From Actinomycetota bacterium (lineage in GTDB: Bacteria; Actinomycetota; UBA4738; HRBIN12), in NCBI GenBank assembly GCA_035640355.1, contig DASQWI010000011.1, forward strand, positions 62,001 through 126,000: a stretch of 64,000 bases of DNA, written 5' to 3'. Shown piece after piece: positions 31,689 to 40,165 of this stretch. The stretch's first letter is position 1, and each line of letters starts with the position of its first letter. The position numbers and the translations under genes were made by a program. The notes under the pieces are model-generated. The model was not told the origin of the DNA, searched no databases, and worked only from the letters and a program-made list of their open reading frames with translations.

Positions 31689-32656
31689 AGCTCGGCGTGT
31701 TCACGGTGCTGTACCGGGAACTGGCATTCGAGCAGATGCTCGACAAGGTCAAAGCGCTCGGCTTGGACGCGGTCGAGCTCGGGACGGGCAACTATCCCGG
31801 TAACCATCACTGCGACCCCGACGAGCTCCTCGCCGATCCGACCAAGGCAACCGCGTTTCGCCGCGCCGTCGAGTCGCGCGGCCTGGTGATCAGCGCGCTC
31901 AGCCAGCACGGGAACCCCGTTCATCCCGACGCCGAGTTCGCCAAGCGCGATCGGGAGGTGTTCGACAAGACGATCCGGTTGGCCGAGGTGCTCGAGGTCC
32001 CGGTCGTGAACGCATTTTCCGGCTGTCCCGGCGACCACGCCGGCGCGAAGTACCCGAACTGGGTCACCTGCCCGTGGCCGGACGACTTTCTGAAAGTGCT
32101 CGAGTGGCAGTGGGACGAGGTCGTGATCCCGTACTGGACGGACGCGGCCGAGCTCGCTCGGGCGCATGGCGTCACCAAGATCGCCCTCGAAATGCACCCC
32201 GGGTTCGTCGTCTACAACCCGGAGACGCTGTTGAAGCTCCGGGCCGCCGTCGGCGAGTCCATCGGCGCGAACCTCGACCCCAGCCACCTGTTCTGGCAGG
32301 GGATCGACGTCGTCGAGGCGATCAAGGTCCTCGGCGCCGACAACGCGATCTTCCACGTGCATGCCAAGGACACGTTCGTCGACCGTCGGAACGTCGCCGT
32401 GAACGGGAACCTCGACACCAAGCACTACGACAGGGTGCTGGAGCGGGCGTGGACGTTCCGAACCGTCGGCTACGGACAGGGCGAACGCACCTGGCGCGAC
32501 TTCGTCTCCGCGCTCCGAGCGGTCGACTACGACTACGTGTTGAGCATCGAGCACGAGGACCAGCTCATGTCGATGGACGAGGGGCTCCGCAAGGCGATCG
32601 AGCTGCTGCAGGCCGTGGTGATCCGCGAGGAGAAGCCGAAGATGTGGTGGGCGTAG
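31685..32656 (+). CDS. Sugar phosphate isomerase/epimerase-family TIM-barrel protein
   Basis: A 323-residue AP-endonuclease-2-like TIM barrel. Metal-site strands are recognisable: VISALSQHGNPVHPD, KIALEMHPGF (Glu), SIGANLDPSHLFWQG (Asp/His), IFHVHAKDTFVD (His) and YVLSIEHED (Glu). Members isomerise, epimerise or cleave sugars, including 3-keto-glycosides. The GTG start overlaps the Gfo/Idh stop, strongly linking the two. The substrate is unknown. Confidence 0.85.
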   Translation: MKLGVFTVLYRELAFEQMLDKVKALGLDAVELGTGNYPGNHHCDPDELLADPTKATAFRRAVESRGLVISALSQHGNPVHPDAEFAKRDREVFDKTIRLAEVLEVPVVNAFSGCPGDHAGAKYPNWVTCPWPDDFLKVLEWQWDEVVIPYWTDAAELARAHGVTKIALEMHPGFVVYNPETLLKLRAAVGESIGANLDPSHLFWQGIDVVEAIKVLGADNAIFHVHAKDTFVDRRNVAVNGNLDTKHYDRVLERAWTFRTVGYGQGERTWRDFVSALRAVDYDYVLSIEHEDQLMSMDEGLRKAIELLQAVVIREEKPKMWWA

Positions 32657-32663
32657 CCGACCG

Positions 32664-33857
32664 ATGGGCGAGGTCGAGCTCGACGACGTCACCAAGGTCT
32701 ACCGCGGCGGTATCGAGGCGGTGTCGTCGCTCGATCTCGACGTGCCCGACGGCAGCTTCTTCGTGCTCGTCGGTCCCTCGGGATGCGGCAAGACCACGGT
32801 GCTTCGGATGGTCGCGGGTCTCGAGGAGGTGACCAACGGCACGATCCGCATCGGCGGGCGCGACGTCACCGACGAATCACCTCGCGATCGCGACGTCGCC
32901 ATGGTGTTCCAGAACTATGCGCTGTACCCGCACATGACGGCGTACGAGAACATCGCGTTCGGCCTTCGCACCCGCCGCGCCAAGAAGGACGACGTCGACC
33001 GGATGGTTCGTCAGGTCGCCCGCATCCTCGAGATCGACAAGGTCCTGGACAAGCGGCCTCGCTCGCTATCAGGCGGCCAGCGCCAGCGCGTCGCGCTTGG
33101 ACGGGCCATCGTTCGGCAGCCGCAGGTGTTCCTGATGGACGAGCCCTTGTCGAACATCGACGCGAAGCTCCGTGCGGGCATGCGCGGCGAGCTGATCCGG
33201 ATCCAGCGTGCAGTGGGCGTGACCACGCTGTACGTGACCCACGACCAGGTCGAGGCGATGACACTTGGCGACCACGTCGCGGTGATGCGCGACGGCGTGC
33301 TGCAGCAGGTGGGCCGACCGAGCGAGCTGTACGACGAGCCGGCGAACCTGTTCGTCGCCGGGTTCATCGGGACGCCGCCGATGAACCTGGTCGAGGCAAC
33401 GCTGACCCGTGACGACGGCGTCCCCACGCTCGCGTTCGGAACGCATCGGCTCGGGATTGACGACCGGGTGTTCGAACGTCATCCGCGGCTCCGCGTGTAC
33501 GAGGGCCTGCCGGTCGTCGTGGGTATCCGCCCGGACGACCTGGAGCACGCGGCGCTCGCGCCGACCGCGCCGGCCGACGCGCGCATGGTGGCGAACGTCG
33601 AACGCGTCGACACGATCGGGCGGGATCTGCACGTGCACTTCGACATCGGTGCGCCGGTCGTGGATGTGCCCGACGCCGGCGACGGCGACTTCGGAGTACA
33701 CGACGACGGGCCGGCGTTCGCGCTCGGGAGTGCCAATCAGTTCGTGGCGCGAATCGACGAACGGACGCCCGTTCGCGTGGGCGATCGGTTGGAGCTCGTC
33801 GTGAACACAGCCCGACTGCACGCATTCGACCCCGTAAGCGGCGAGGCGGTCGGCTGA
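32664..33857 (+). CDS. MsmK/UgpC-type sugar ABC importer ATPase (no permease adjacent)
   Basis: A 397-residue ATPase. Walker [11 protein letters not shown]-loop QNYALYPHM, signature [15 protein letters not shown], Walker [12 protein letters not shown] and H-loop YVTHDQVEAMT are all intact. A C-terminal MalK-like regulatory/TOBE region of ~150 residues follows. It closes the Gfo/Idh-isomerase operon (7-base gap), yet no permeases or binding protein lie beside it. It may energise importers elsewhere. A close paralog is encoded at 55867. Confidence 0.92.
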   Translation: MGEVELDDVTKVYRGGIEAVSSLDLDVPDGSFFVLVGPSGCGKTTVLRMVAGLEEVTNGTIRIGGRDVTDESPRDRDVAMVFQNYALYPHMTAYENIAFGLRTRRAKKDDVDRMVRQVARILEIDKVLDKRPRSLSGGQRQRVALGRAIVRQPQVFLMDEPLSNIDAKLRAGMRGELIRIQRAVGVTTLYVTHDQVEAMTLGDHVAVMRDGVLQQVGRPSELYDEPANLFVAGFIGTPPMNLVEATLTRDDGVPTLAFGTHRLGIDDRVFERHPRLRVYEGLPVVVGIRPDDLEHAALAPTAPADARMVANVERVDTIGRDLHVHFDIGAPVVDVPDAGDGDFGVHDDGPAFALGSANQFVARIDERTPVRVGDRLELVVNTARLHAFDPVSGEAVG

Positions 33858-34324
33858 AGCCGGCGGTAGCCGAGCGGCGCGAGGCGGTCGTGCACTCTCC
33901 GTGTTCGAAGCTGACTTGGAATCTTGGACGATCGCCCTGGCGTGCCGGTATTTCCCTCACTGGGGCTTGGGAATGATTCTCCGGGCCTTGAGGCGGTCCA
34001 CCAACGTGCCGATGTTCTGCCCATGGAGAGTTGGGACGCGTGGGAGGCGGAGATCCAGGAGCGCCTCGCCGAGCTGACGGACGAGCAGTCATCGCGCAGG
34101 CCGGTTCGAAAGCCCACATGGGCAAGGCTCGTTCTAGCTGTGGTTCGGGCCGCTGCCGGCGTCACCGTTTCCGCGCCTCGCTGATCGACACGAAACACCT
34201 CTGGCCGTCCTCCTTCTACGCTGACGTCTAGCGGTGCCCCCGTTTGCGGAGGTGGCTCGTTGCCGCCGCCGGCCCGCGATTCGATCTGGCCCGATGAACG
34301 CGTGTCGAAGGACCGATCGCCCAG
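33858..34324. other. 467-base spacer with little recognisable content
   Basis: Convergent spacer between the ATPase and the minus-strand aldo/keto reductase. It contains one doubtful 53-codon frame (34023-34184). No terminator, tRNA or clear repeat was seen. Codon-like composition weakens here, so it may hold a decayed gene. Confidence 0.4.
34023..34184 (+). CDS. Doubtful 53-residue ORF
   Basis: Encodes MESWDAWEAEIQERLAELTD followed by a basic stretch and a short hydrophobic run (LVLAVVRAAAGVTV). The amphipathic helix looks protein-like, but there is no ribosome-binding site or well-placed -10. No family is recognised. Confidence 0.3.
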   Translation: MESWDAWEAEIQERLAELTDEQSSRRPVRKPTWARLVLAVVRAAAGVTVSAPR

Positions 34325-35260
34325 CTATCCGAGGAAGATCGCGTCGATCTCGCGCTTCGTTTCGTCGTCGAGCCGGAACTCGCCGGCCGACGTGTTGTCA
34401 CGCACGTGCCGCTCGTCGCGCGACCCAACGATCACGCCGCTCACGCCGGTGATCTCGAGCACGGCCCGGAGCGCGAGCGTGCCAGTCGGTACACCCAGCC
34501 CTGCGGCGATCGGGCGGAGTCTTTCGACCTTGTCGAGGTGCGGACCGATCACGCCGGGCGCGAAGTACTCATCGTAGTAGCCGACGTCGCCCTGGCCGCT
34601 CCGCCAGTCGTCGGGTTCGAACGTCGTCTCACGCGTGATCGAGCCGGTCAGCAGCCCGAACGCTAGCGGCGAGTAGCCGAGGTAACCGATGCCCCGCGCG
34701 GCGAGCCACGGTATGAGTCTGTCGCGATCGCGCTGCGCGAGGAGCGACAGCCGGTTCTGGACCGAGTCCACTTGTCGGATCGCAAGGCACCGTTCGACGA
34801 GCGTCCGATCGAAGTTCGACACGCCGATGTGGCGGGCGAGTCCTTCGTCGGCAACCTCGGCCATCGTCGACCACGCTTCCTCGATGGGCACGATGTGCTC
34901 CGCCGGCCAGTGGATCTGGTACAGGTCGACCCGATCCGTTCCCAGACGCTTCAGCGAACCGCGGATCGCGCGGCGGATGTCGTCGGGGCGGAGGCCGGAC
35001 GCGAAGTGCGCCACCTTCGTGAACACCAGCACCTCGTCCCGGCGGTCGCGGAGCACCTCGCCGATGAGCTCCTCGGAGCGCCCGCCGCCGTACGACTCCG
35101 CCGTATCGATCCAGTTCATCCCGGCATCGATCGCGGCGTGCATGGCGTGGATCGCGTCGTCGTCGGAGCGTTTGTCCCACTCGTCGCCGCCCGCCTCCCA
35201 CGTGCCGAGGCCGATCACCGAGATCTTGGCGCCTGTCGCTCCGAGCCTTCGCATCTCCAT
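34325..35260 (-). CDS. Aldo/keto reductase
   Basis: A 311-residue NADPH-dependent (beta/alpha)8 oxidoreductase. The catalytic tetrad is present: Asp in WIDTAES, Tyr in ESYGGG, Lys in VFTKVAHF and His in YQIHWPAE. The N-terminal MEMRRLGATGAKISVIGLGT and C-terminal GVIVGSRDERHVRDN are typical of the L-glyceraldehyde-3-phosphate/YghZ-like branch. It lies 11 bases downstream of the FAH-family gene and probably reduces or oxidises a sugar or keto-acid aldehyde in the local pathway. Confidence 0.92.
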   Translation of the reverse strand: MEMRRLGATGAKISVIGLGTWEAGGDEWDKRSDDDAIHAMHAAIDAGMNWIDTAESYGGGRSEELIGEVLRDRRDEVLVFTKVAHFASGLRPDDIRRAIRGSLKRLGTDRVDLYQIHWPAEHIVPIEEAWSTMAEVADEGLARHIGVSNFDRTLVERCLAIRQVDSVQNRLSLLAQRDRDRLIPWLAARGIGYLGYSPLAFGLLTGSITRETTFEPDDWRSGQGDVGYYDEYFAPGVIGPHLDKVERLRPIAAGLGVPTGTLALRAVLEITGVSGVIVGSRDERHVRDNTSAGEFRLDDETKREIDAIFLG

Positions 35261-35271
35261 GGCGGGGAGAC

Positions 35272-36117
35272 CTACCCGCGACCGACGATCTCGACTCGAT
35301 TCTCGAGCACCCCGAGGCGGTCGATCTCGATCCGGACGACGTCGCCCTCGTGGAGCGTCACGGTTGTGTCAGGCACGATACCGGTACCGGTGAGCAGGAT
35401 CGCGCCGTGCGGAAGCGTGAGCGCGCGGCCGAGGTGCGCGGCGAGCTCTTCGAACGACCGGCGCATCTTCGCGGTACTCGTCTCGCCCGAGAACACGCTG
35501 ACGCCCTCGCGCACGATGTCGACGCGGATGTCGAACGGCGGCTCGACGCGGTCGGCCGCGACGAGCGCCGGTCCGAACGCGCACGCCCCGTCGTAGACCT
35601 TGGCCTGCGGCAGGTAGAGCGGGTTCTCGCCCTCGATCGTCCGAGACGAGACGTCGTTGCCGATCGTGTAGCCGATGACGTTCATCTCCGTGTCGAGCAC
35701 GAGGGCGAGCTCCGGTTCGGGAACGTCCCATCCCGAGTCGGCGCGGATGGCGATCGGTTCGTTCGGCCCTCGAACGCGCCAGCCGGGCGCCTTGAAGAAG
35801 AGCTCGGGGCGTTCGGCAACGTACACGAGGTCGTACGGCGTCGCGTCGGCCGCTTCTTCGCTACGCGCCTCGAGTGACCGCTCGTACGTGACCCCGGCGG
35901 CCCACACCTCTTGCGTTGGCGCGACCGGTGGGAGGACGCGCGAGCCGGGAGGTATGTCGCCGTCACCGGGACCGTCCAGCGCTCGGCGAAGAGCTCCCGC
36001 GTCGATGCCGGAAAGCTCGGTGAGCTCGACGAGCTCGACCGGGCCGGACTCGACATCGCCACGCGCGACGCGGACGTTGCCATCGGGCGTCTCGATGCGG
36101 AACAGAGCGTTCGCCAT
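35272..36117 (-). CDS. Fumarylacetoacetate-hydrolase-family enzyme
   Basis: A 281-residue FAH-fold enzyme. Metal ligands are in [12 protein letters not shown], followed by [31 protein letters not shown] and a C-terminal [13 protein letters not shown]. The superfamily includes 2,4-diketo-3-deoxy-rhamnonate/fuconate hydrolases of oxidative sugar pathways, as well as aromatic-pathway hydrolases. The company of SMP-30, SDR and aldo/keto reductase genes favours a sugar-acid role. It is divergent from the SMP-30 gene (57-base spacer containing TTGACA). Confidence 0.88.
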   Translation of the reverse strand: MANALFRIETPDGNVRVARGDVESGPVELVELTELSGIDAGALRRALDGPGDGDIPPGSRVLPPVAPTQEVWAAGVTYERSLEARSEEAADATPYDLVYVAERPELFFKAPGWRVRGPNEPIAIRADSGWDVPEPELALVLDTEMNVIGYTIGNDVSSRTIEGENPLYLPQAKVYDGACAFGPALVAADRVEPPFDIRVDIVREGVSVFSGETSTAKMRRSFEELAAHLGRALTLPHGAILLTGTGIVPDTTVTLHEGDVVRIEIDRLGVLENRVEIVGRG

Positions 36118-36174
36118 CGGTGCGAGACCCTAACGAGTTGACACCGCTGCGGCGGAGGCGTCAGCGTCGAGCAG

Positions 36175-37020
36175 ATGCTCCTTTCGGATGACGCGGCAAG
36201 CGTCTTCTACGACGGCACGTTGACGGATCCGCAGCTCGACCATCCCGAAGGCGTCGCGGTGCATCCCGACGGCAGCGTGTGGTGCGGTGGCGAGCGCGGA
36301 CAGATCTACCGGCTCGATCCGGACGGCCGGTCGCTCACGGAGGTCGCGTCGACGGGCGGGTTCTGCCTGGGGATGGCGTTCGACGACTCGGCGAAATACT
36401 TATACGTGTGCGACCTCAAGCACGCGGCCGTGTTCCGGATGGAAGTCGCATCCGGACGCGTCGAGCCATTCTCCGCGGACGGGTTCCGCATCCCGAACTA
36501 CCCGGCGTTCGGACCCGACGGCGATCTGTACGTTTCGGACAGTCACGCGTTCCGCCATCCCGGACCGGGCGTGTGGCGTGTCGATCCCGAGGGGAAGGCG
36601 ACGCTCTGGTACGAGCGCTCGGTGAACTTCGCCAACGGGCTGGCGTTCGACGAGAGCGGCTCGAACCTGTATGTCGCCGAGACGTTCGGGAATCGGGTGT
36701 CGCGGATCGCGCTGCGCGAGGACGGCTCCGCGGGCGAGCTCGAACGCGTCGTTGAGACGCCGAACGCGTGGCCCGACGGGCTCGCGTTCGACATCGAGGG
36801 GAACATGTACGTCGGGTGCTACGAGCCGAGCCAGGTGCTGCGGGTCGATCGCGAGGGCCGGATCGACGTCCTCTACCGCGAGATGTCGGCGCACACGGTG
36901 GCGCACCCGACCAACATCGCGTTCCGCGGCACGACGATGTTCACGGCGAACCTCGGACGCTGGCACATCACGCGGATCGAGGTCGGCGTCGAGGGACTTC
37001 GGCTCCCCGTTGCGCGATGA
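36175..37020 (+). CDS. SMP-30/gluconolactonase-family lactonase
   Basis: A 281-residue six-bladed propeller. Metal-site positions are visible: Glu in DHPEGVAVHPDG, Asn in NFANGLAFDESG and Asp in WPDGLAFDIEGN. Members hydrolyse sugar lactones (glucono-, xylono-, fucono-lactone). It is cytosolic, with no signal peptide. It starts a six-gene plus-strand operon and its stop overlaps the next start (ATGA). It would fit the second step of an oxidative sugar pathway. Confidence 0.88.
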   Translation: MLLSDDAASVFYDGTLTDPQLDHPEGVAVHPDGSVWCGGERGQIYRLDPDGRSLTEVASTGGFCLGMAFDDSAKYLYVCDLKHAAVFRMEVASGRVEPFSADGFRIPNYPAFGPDGDLYVSDSHAFRHPGPGVWRVDPEGKATLWYERSVNFANGLAFDESGSNLYVAETFGNRVSRIALREDGSAGELERVVETPNAWPDGLAFDIEGNMYVGCYEPSQVLRVDREGRIDVLYREMSAHTVAHPTNIAFRGTTMFTANLGRWHITRIEVGVEGLRLPVAR

Positions 37021-38195
37021 TCCATCTTCGCGGAATCTCGTGGGATCACGTCCGAGGGCTCGGCGGCGTTCGCGCGACCGCCGACGCGTTCGCGGCGTCG
37101 CATGCCGGCGTGCGGATCGAGTGGACCGCGAGGTCGCTCCAGGCGTTCGCGGACGAGCCGGTCGACCGGCTGGCGGAGCGGTTCGACCTCATCGTGCTCG
37201 ACCATCCGGCGACCGGGTTCGCCGTCGCGCGCGGATGTTTCGTTCCGCTCGGCGAGCATCTCGACCAGGCGTTCCTGGACGAGCTGCGGAGCTGGACCGT
37301 GGGACGGAGCTTCGAGAGCTACGAGTGCGAGGGTCACGTGTGGGCGCTCCCGATCGACGCCGCGGCGCAGGTGGCCTCGTACCGGCCGGACCTGCTGAAT
37401 CGCATCGGCGCCGAGGTGCCGAGGACCTGGGATGACGTCGTCGACCTGGCCGAGCGGGCGCGCTCGGCCGGCGCGTGGGTCGGATTCCCCTCGATCCCCG
37501 TCGACGCGGTGCTCGCGTTCCTCGCCCTGTGCGGCGCGCTCGGCGAGGAGCCGTGCGGACACGACGACGTCGTCGTCTCGCGCGACACCGGTATTCGGGC
37601 GCTCGAAACGCTCCGGAGCGTCGTCGCCGCGTCCCATCCCGAGAGCACCTCGTGGAACCCGCCGTCGATGCTCGAGCGAATGTGCACGACCGACGAGGTC
37701 CCGTACTGCCCGCTCGCGTTCGGCTATTCGAACTACGCGCGTCCGGGCTTCCGTCCGAACATCGTGCGCTTCGCACCGGCGCCCCAGGGCGTCGACGGCG
37801 TTCCGCAGGGAACGCTCGGCGGAGCGGGTCTCGCCGTCTCTGTGCATTCGCGCAACGTCGACGCCGCGATCGAGTACGCGAGGTTCGTCGCGGACGCGGA
37901 GACCCAGCGCACCGTGTACTTCGAGGGCGGCGGTCAGCCGGGTCACCGAGCCGCATGGACGAATCCGGGCGTGAACGCGTCGTCGTCCGGCTTCTTCGCG
38001 GATACGCTCCCCGCCCTGGACGCGGCGTGGCTGCGTCCGCGGTACGACGGCGTGCTCGAGTTCCAGGAGCGAGGTGGCGAGCTGATCAACTCGTGGCTGC
38101 GCGACGGCGGTGATGCCGGCGCGGTCCTGAATGCACTCGACACGTGGTACGCGGAGAGCATGCGCACGGGCGACCGGAGAGGCGTGTCCAGGTGA
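37017..38195 (+). CDS. Solute-binding-protein-like (family 1) protein lacking a signal peptide
   Basis: A 392-residue protein with the ABC family-1 binding-protein pattern: VDRLAERFDLIVLDHPATG, YECEGHVWALPIDA, PRTWDDVVDLAERAR, AVSVHSRNVDAAIEYARFVA and ETQRTVYFEGGGQPG. It begins MIHLRGISWDHVRG with no signal or lipobox. The frame upstream is the shadow of the lactonase gene, so a missed signal is unlikely. It is coupled on both sides (ATGA, GTGA). It is therefore probably a cytoplasmic ligand binder or sensor. Confidence 0.82.
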   Translation: MIHLRGISWDHVRGLGGVRATADAFAASHAGVRIEWTARSLQAFADEPVDRLAERFDLIVLDHPATGFAVARGCFVPLGEHLDQAFLDELRSWTVGRSFESYECEGHVWALPIDAAAQVASYRPDLLNRIGAEVPRTWDDVVDLAERARSAGAWVGFPSIPVDAVLAFLALCGALGEEPCGHDDVVVSRDTGIRALETLRSVVAASHPESTSWNPPSMLERMCTTDEVPYCPLAFGYSNYARPGFRPNIVRFAPAPQGVDGVPQGTLGGAGLAVSVHSRNVDAAIEYARFVADAETQRTVYFEGGGQPGHRAAWTNPGVNASSSGFFADTLPALDAAWLRPRYDGVLEFQERGGELINSWLRDGGDAGAVLNALDTWYAESMRTGDRRGVSR

Positions 38196-39382
38196 CGCGC
38201 GCGCTCGAGGGCGTTCGAGTTCTCGACTTCACGCAGATGATGTTGGGCCCGTGGGCCACGCAGTTCCTCGGAGACATGGGCGCCGACGTCGTGAAGATCG
38301 AACGGCCCGGCCCGGGCGAATGGGAACGCGGTCTCCGCGCGATGGGAGAGCTGCTCGACGGGCAGAGCCCGTTCTTCTTGGCGATGAACCGCAACAAGCG
38401 GAGCGTCGCCATCGACCTGAAGCATCCGCGCGCTCGCGACGTCGTCCTGCGACTCGCGGAGCGATGTGAGCTCATCGTCGAGAACTTCCGGCCGGGTGTG
38501 ATGGACCGGCTGGGGATCGGCTACGACGACCTTCGGACGGTGAATCCGTCGATCGTGTTCGTATCGGGAACCGGCTTCGGGCCGGACGGACCGTACGTCG
38601 GCCGGCCCGGGCAGGACCTGTTGATCCAGTCGATGACGGGGCTCGCCGCGTACGGGGGCCGGCGCGATGACCCGCCGACGCCGTCGGGGAGCTCGATCGT
38701 CGATGCGAGCACGGCGCTGCTCCTGGCGTTCTCCGCGATGGTCGGGTTGTTCCACCGCGAGCGCACCGGCGAGGGGCAGCGGATCGACGTGAGTCTGTTC
38801 AACACGGCGATCGCGCTCCAGTGTCAGGAGATCGCCGCGTTCCTGAACATGGGCAAGCCTTTCGAGCGAAGCGAAGCGGGGATCGGCGGCGCGTGGCTCT
38901 CGGCGCCGTTCGGCATCTATCGAACAGCGGATCGGCCGATCGCCATCGCCATGGCGTCCCTCGCAGTCGTCGGTGAGTTGATCGACGCTCCTGAGCTCGC
39001 CCAGTACGACGAGGGGAATCGGGCATACGACGATCGAGACGATGTCTACCGGATCGTTCAGGAGCGGCTCATCGAACGATCCGCCAAAGACTGGCTCGAC
39101 ATCCTGGCGACGAAAGATGTGTGGGCCGCGCCGGTGCAGACGTTCGATGACCTCGTCGACGACCCGCAGGTCGAGCACAACCGGCTGCTCGAGACCGTTC
39201 GTCACCCCTCGGGCGGCGACCTTCGCGTCGTCGGCGTTCCGATGCGGTTCTCAGAGACGCCCGGCGAGATCCGTTCCGGTCCGCCCGCCGTCGGCGCGCA
39301 CACCGACGAGGTCCTGAGCGAATCCGGCTTCTCGGATGCCGAGATCCGCGCGCTGCGAGACGACGGGCTGATGGGCTCGTGA
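38192..39382 (+). CDS. Class III CoA-transferase (CaiB/BaiF family)
   Basis: A 396-residue CoA-transferase. The N-terminal VRVLDFTQMMLGPWATQFLGD (in part), DVVKIERPGPGEWER, NKRSVAIDLKHP and ELIVENFRPGVMDRLG motifs are typical. The catalytic Asp is in SSIVDAS (about residue 171). It moves CoA between carboxylic acids. The GTG start overlaps the upstream stop and its own stop overlaps the enoyl-CoA hydratase start. The order implies activation of an acid to its CoA ester before hydration. Confidence 0.92.
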   Translation: MTRALEGVRVLDFTQMMLGPWATQFLGDMGADVVKIERPGPGEWERGLRAMGELLDGQSPFFLAMNRNKRSVAIDLKHPRARDVVLRLAERCELIVENFRPGVMDRLGIGYDDLRTVNPSIVFVSGTGFGPDGPYVGRPGQDLLIQSMTGLAAYGGRRDDPPTPSGSSIVDASTALLLAFSAMVGLFHRERTGEGQRIDVSLFNTAIALQCQEIAAFLNMGKPFERSEAGIGGAWLSAPFGIYRTADRPIAIAMASLAVVGELIDAPELAQYDEGNRAYDDRDDVYRIVQERLIERSAKDWLDILATKDVWAAPVQTFDDLVDDPQVEHNRLLETVRHPSGGDLRVVGVPMRFSETPGEIRSGPPAVGAHTDEVLSESGFSDAEIRALRDDGLMGS

Positions 39383-40155
39383 CGCTCGTTCTGTCCGAGC
39401 GGCGAGGTCCTGCGGTCGTTCTGACGTTCAATCGGCCGGACAAGTTGAACGCGCTCAGCACGTCCATGCTGAACGAGCTCAAACGGGGTCTCGACGAGGC
39501 CGAGGGCGATGTCGACGTGCGGGTCGTGATCCTGACCGGAGCCGGCGAGAAGGCGTTCGTGGCCGGCGCCGACATCGGCGAGTACGCCGAGCAGGACGAG
39601 GAGGCGTTCGGCGAGTACCAGCGATACACCCGGGGGCTGTTCACGCGGATCGACCGGTTCCCCAAGCCTGTGGTGGGCGCGGTGAACGGCTACGCGCTCG
39701 GCGGTGGCTTCGAGATCGCATTGTGCTGCGACGTGTTGATCGCCAGCTCGAACGCCTGGTTCGGACTCCCCGAAGGCTTGCTGGGTCTCTCGCCGGGCGG
39801 CGGCGGAACGCAGCGATTGACGCGTGCCGCCGGGCCGTTCGTGGCGGCCGACGTGATGCTGTCGGCCCGGCGGCTGAGCGCGGAGGACGCGTTCCGCCTC
39901 GGCCTCGTCGCGGAGATCGTCGACTCGGAGCGGCTGATGGAGACGGCGCTGGCGAAGGCCGAGGCGATGGCGAAGATCGCGCCGCTCGCGACGACGGAGA
40001 TGCTTCGGTTGATCGAGGTGGCGGGGGATGCGGAGCTGGAGGAAGGGCTGACGGTGGAGCAGTCGGCGCTCGCGCGCTTGCGCGCGACCGCCGACGCAGC
40101 TGAGGGGGTCGACGCGTTCGTCAACAAACGCGAGCCGAAGTTCAGGGGCGCGTAG
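39379..40155 (+). CDS. Enoyl-CoA hydratase/isomerase
   Basis: A 258-residue crotonase-fold enzyme. The oxyanion-hole segments are AFVAGADIGEYA and GYALGGGFEIALCCD. Both catalytic-type glutamates are present (GGGFE and GLPEGLLGLSPGGGGTQRL), so hydratase activity is plausible. The GTG start is coupled to the CoA-transferase and precedes the SDR by 10 bases. The substrate is unknown. Confidence 0.92.
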   Translation: MTLVLSERRGPAVVLTFNRPDKLNALSTSMLNELKRGLDEAEGDVDVRVVILTGAGEKAFVAGADIGEYAEQDEEAFGEYQRYTRGLFTRIDRFPKPVVGAVNGYALGGGFEIALCCDVLIASSNAWFGLPEGLLGLSPGGGGTQRLTRAAGPFVAADVMLSARRLSAEDAFRLGLVAEIVDSERLMETALAKAEAMAKIAPLATTEMLRLIEVAGDAELEEGLTVEQSALARLRATADAAEGVDAFVNKREPKFRGA

Positions 40156-40165
40156 GGGAGGCGAG

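Noticed and set aside
33858-33960. Stretch resembling the 5' half of a class II tRNA (GCCGAGCGG with GGCGGTCG)
   Set aside because: No matching acceptor stem, anticodon arm or GTTCRANNC loop at the right distance.
36138-36143. TTGACA in the spacer between the FAH and SMP-30 genes
   Set aside because: At 17 bases spacing the would-be -10 is TCAGCG, which is too far from consensus. It is kept only as a note.
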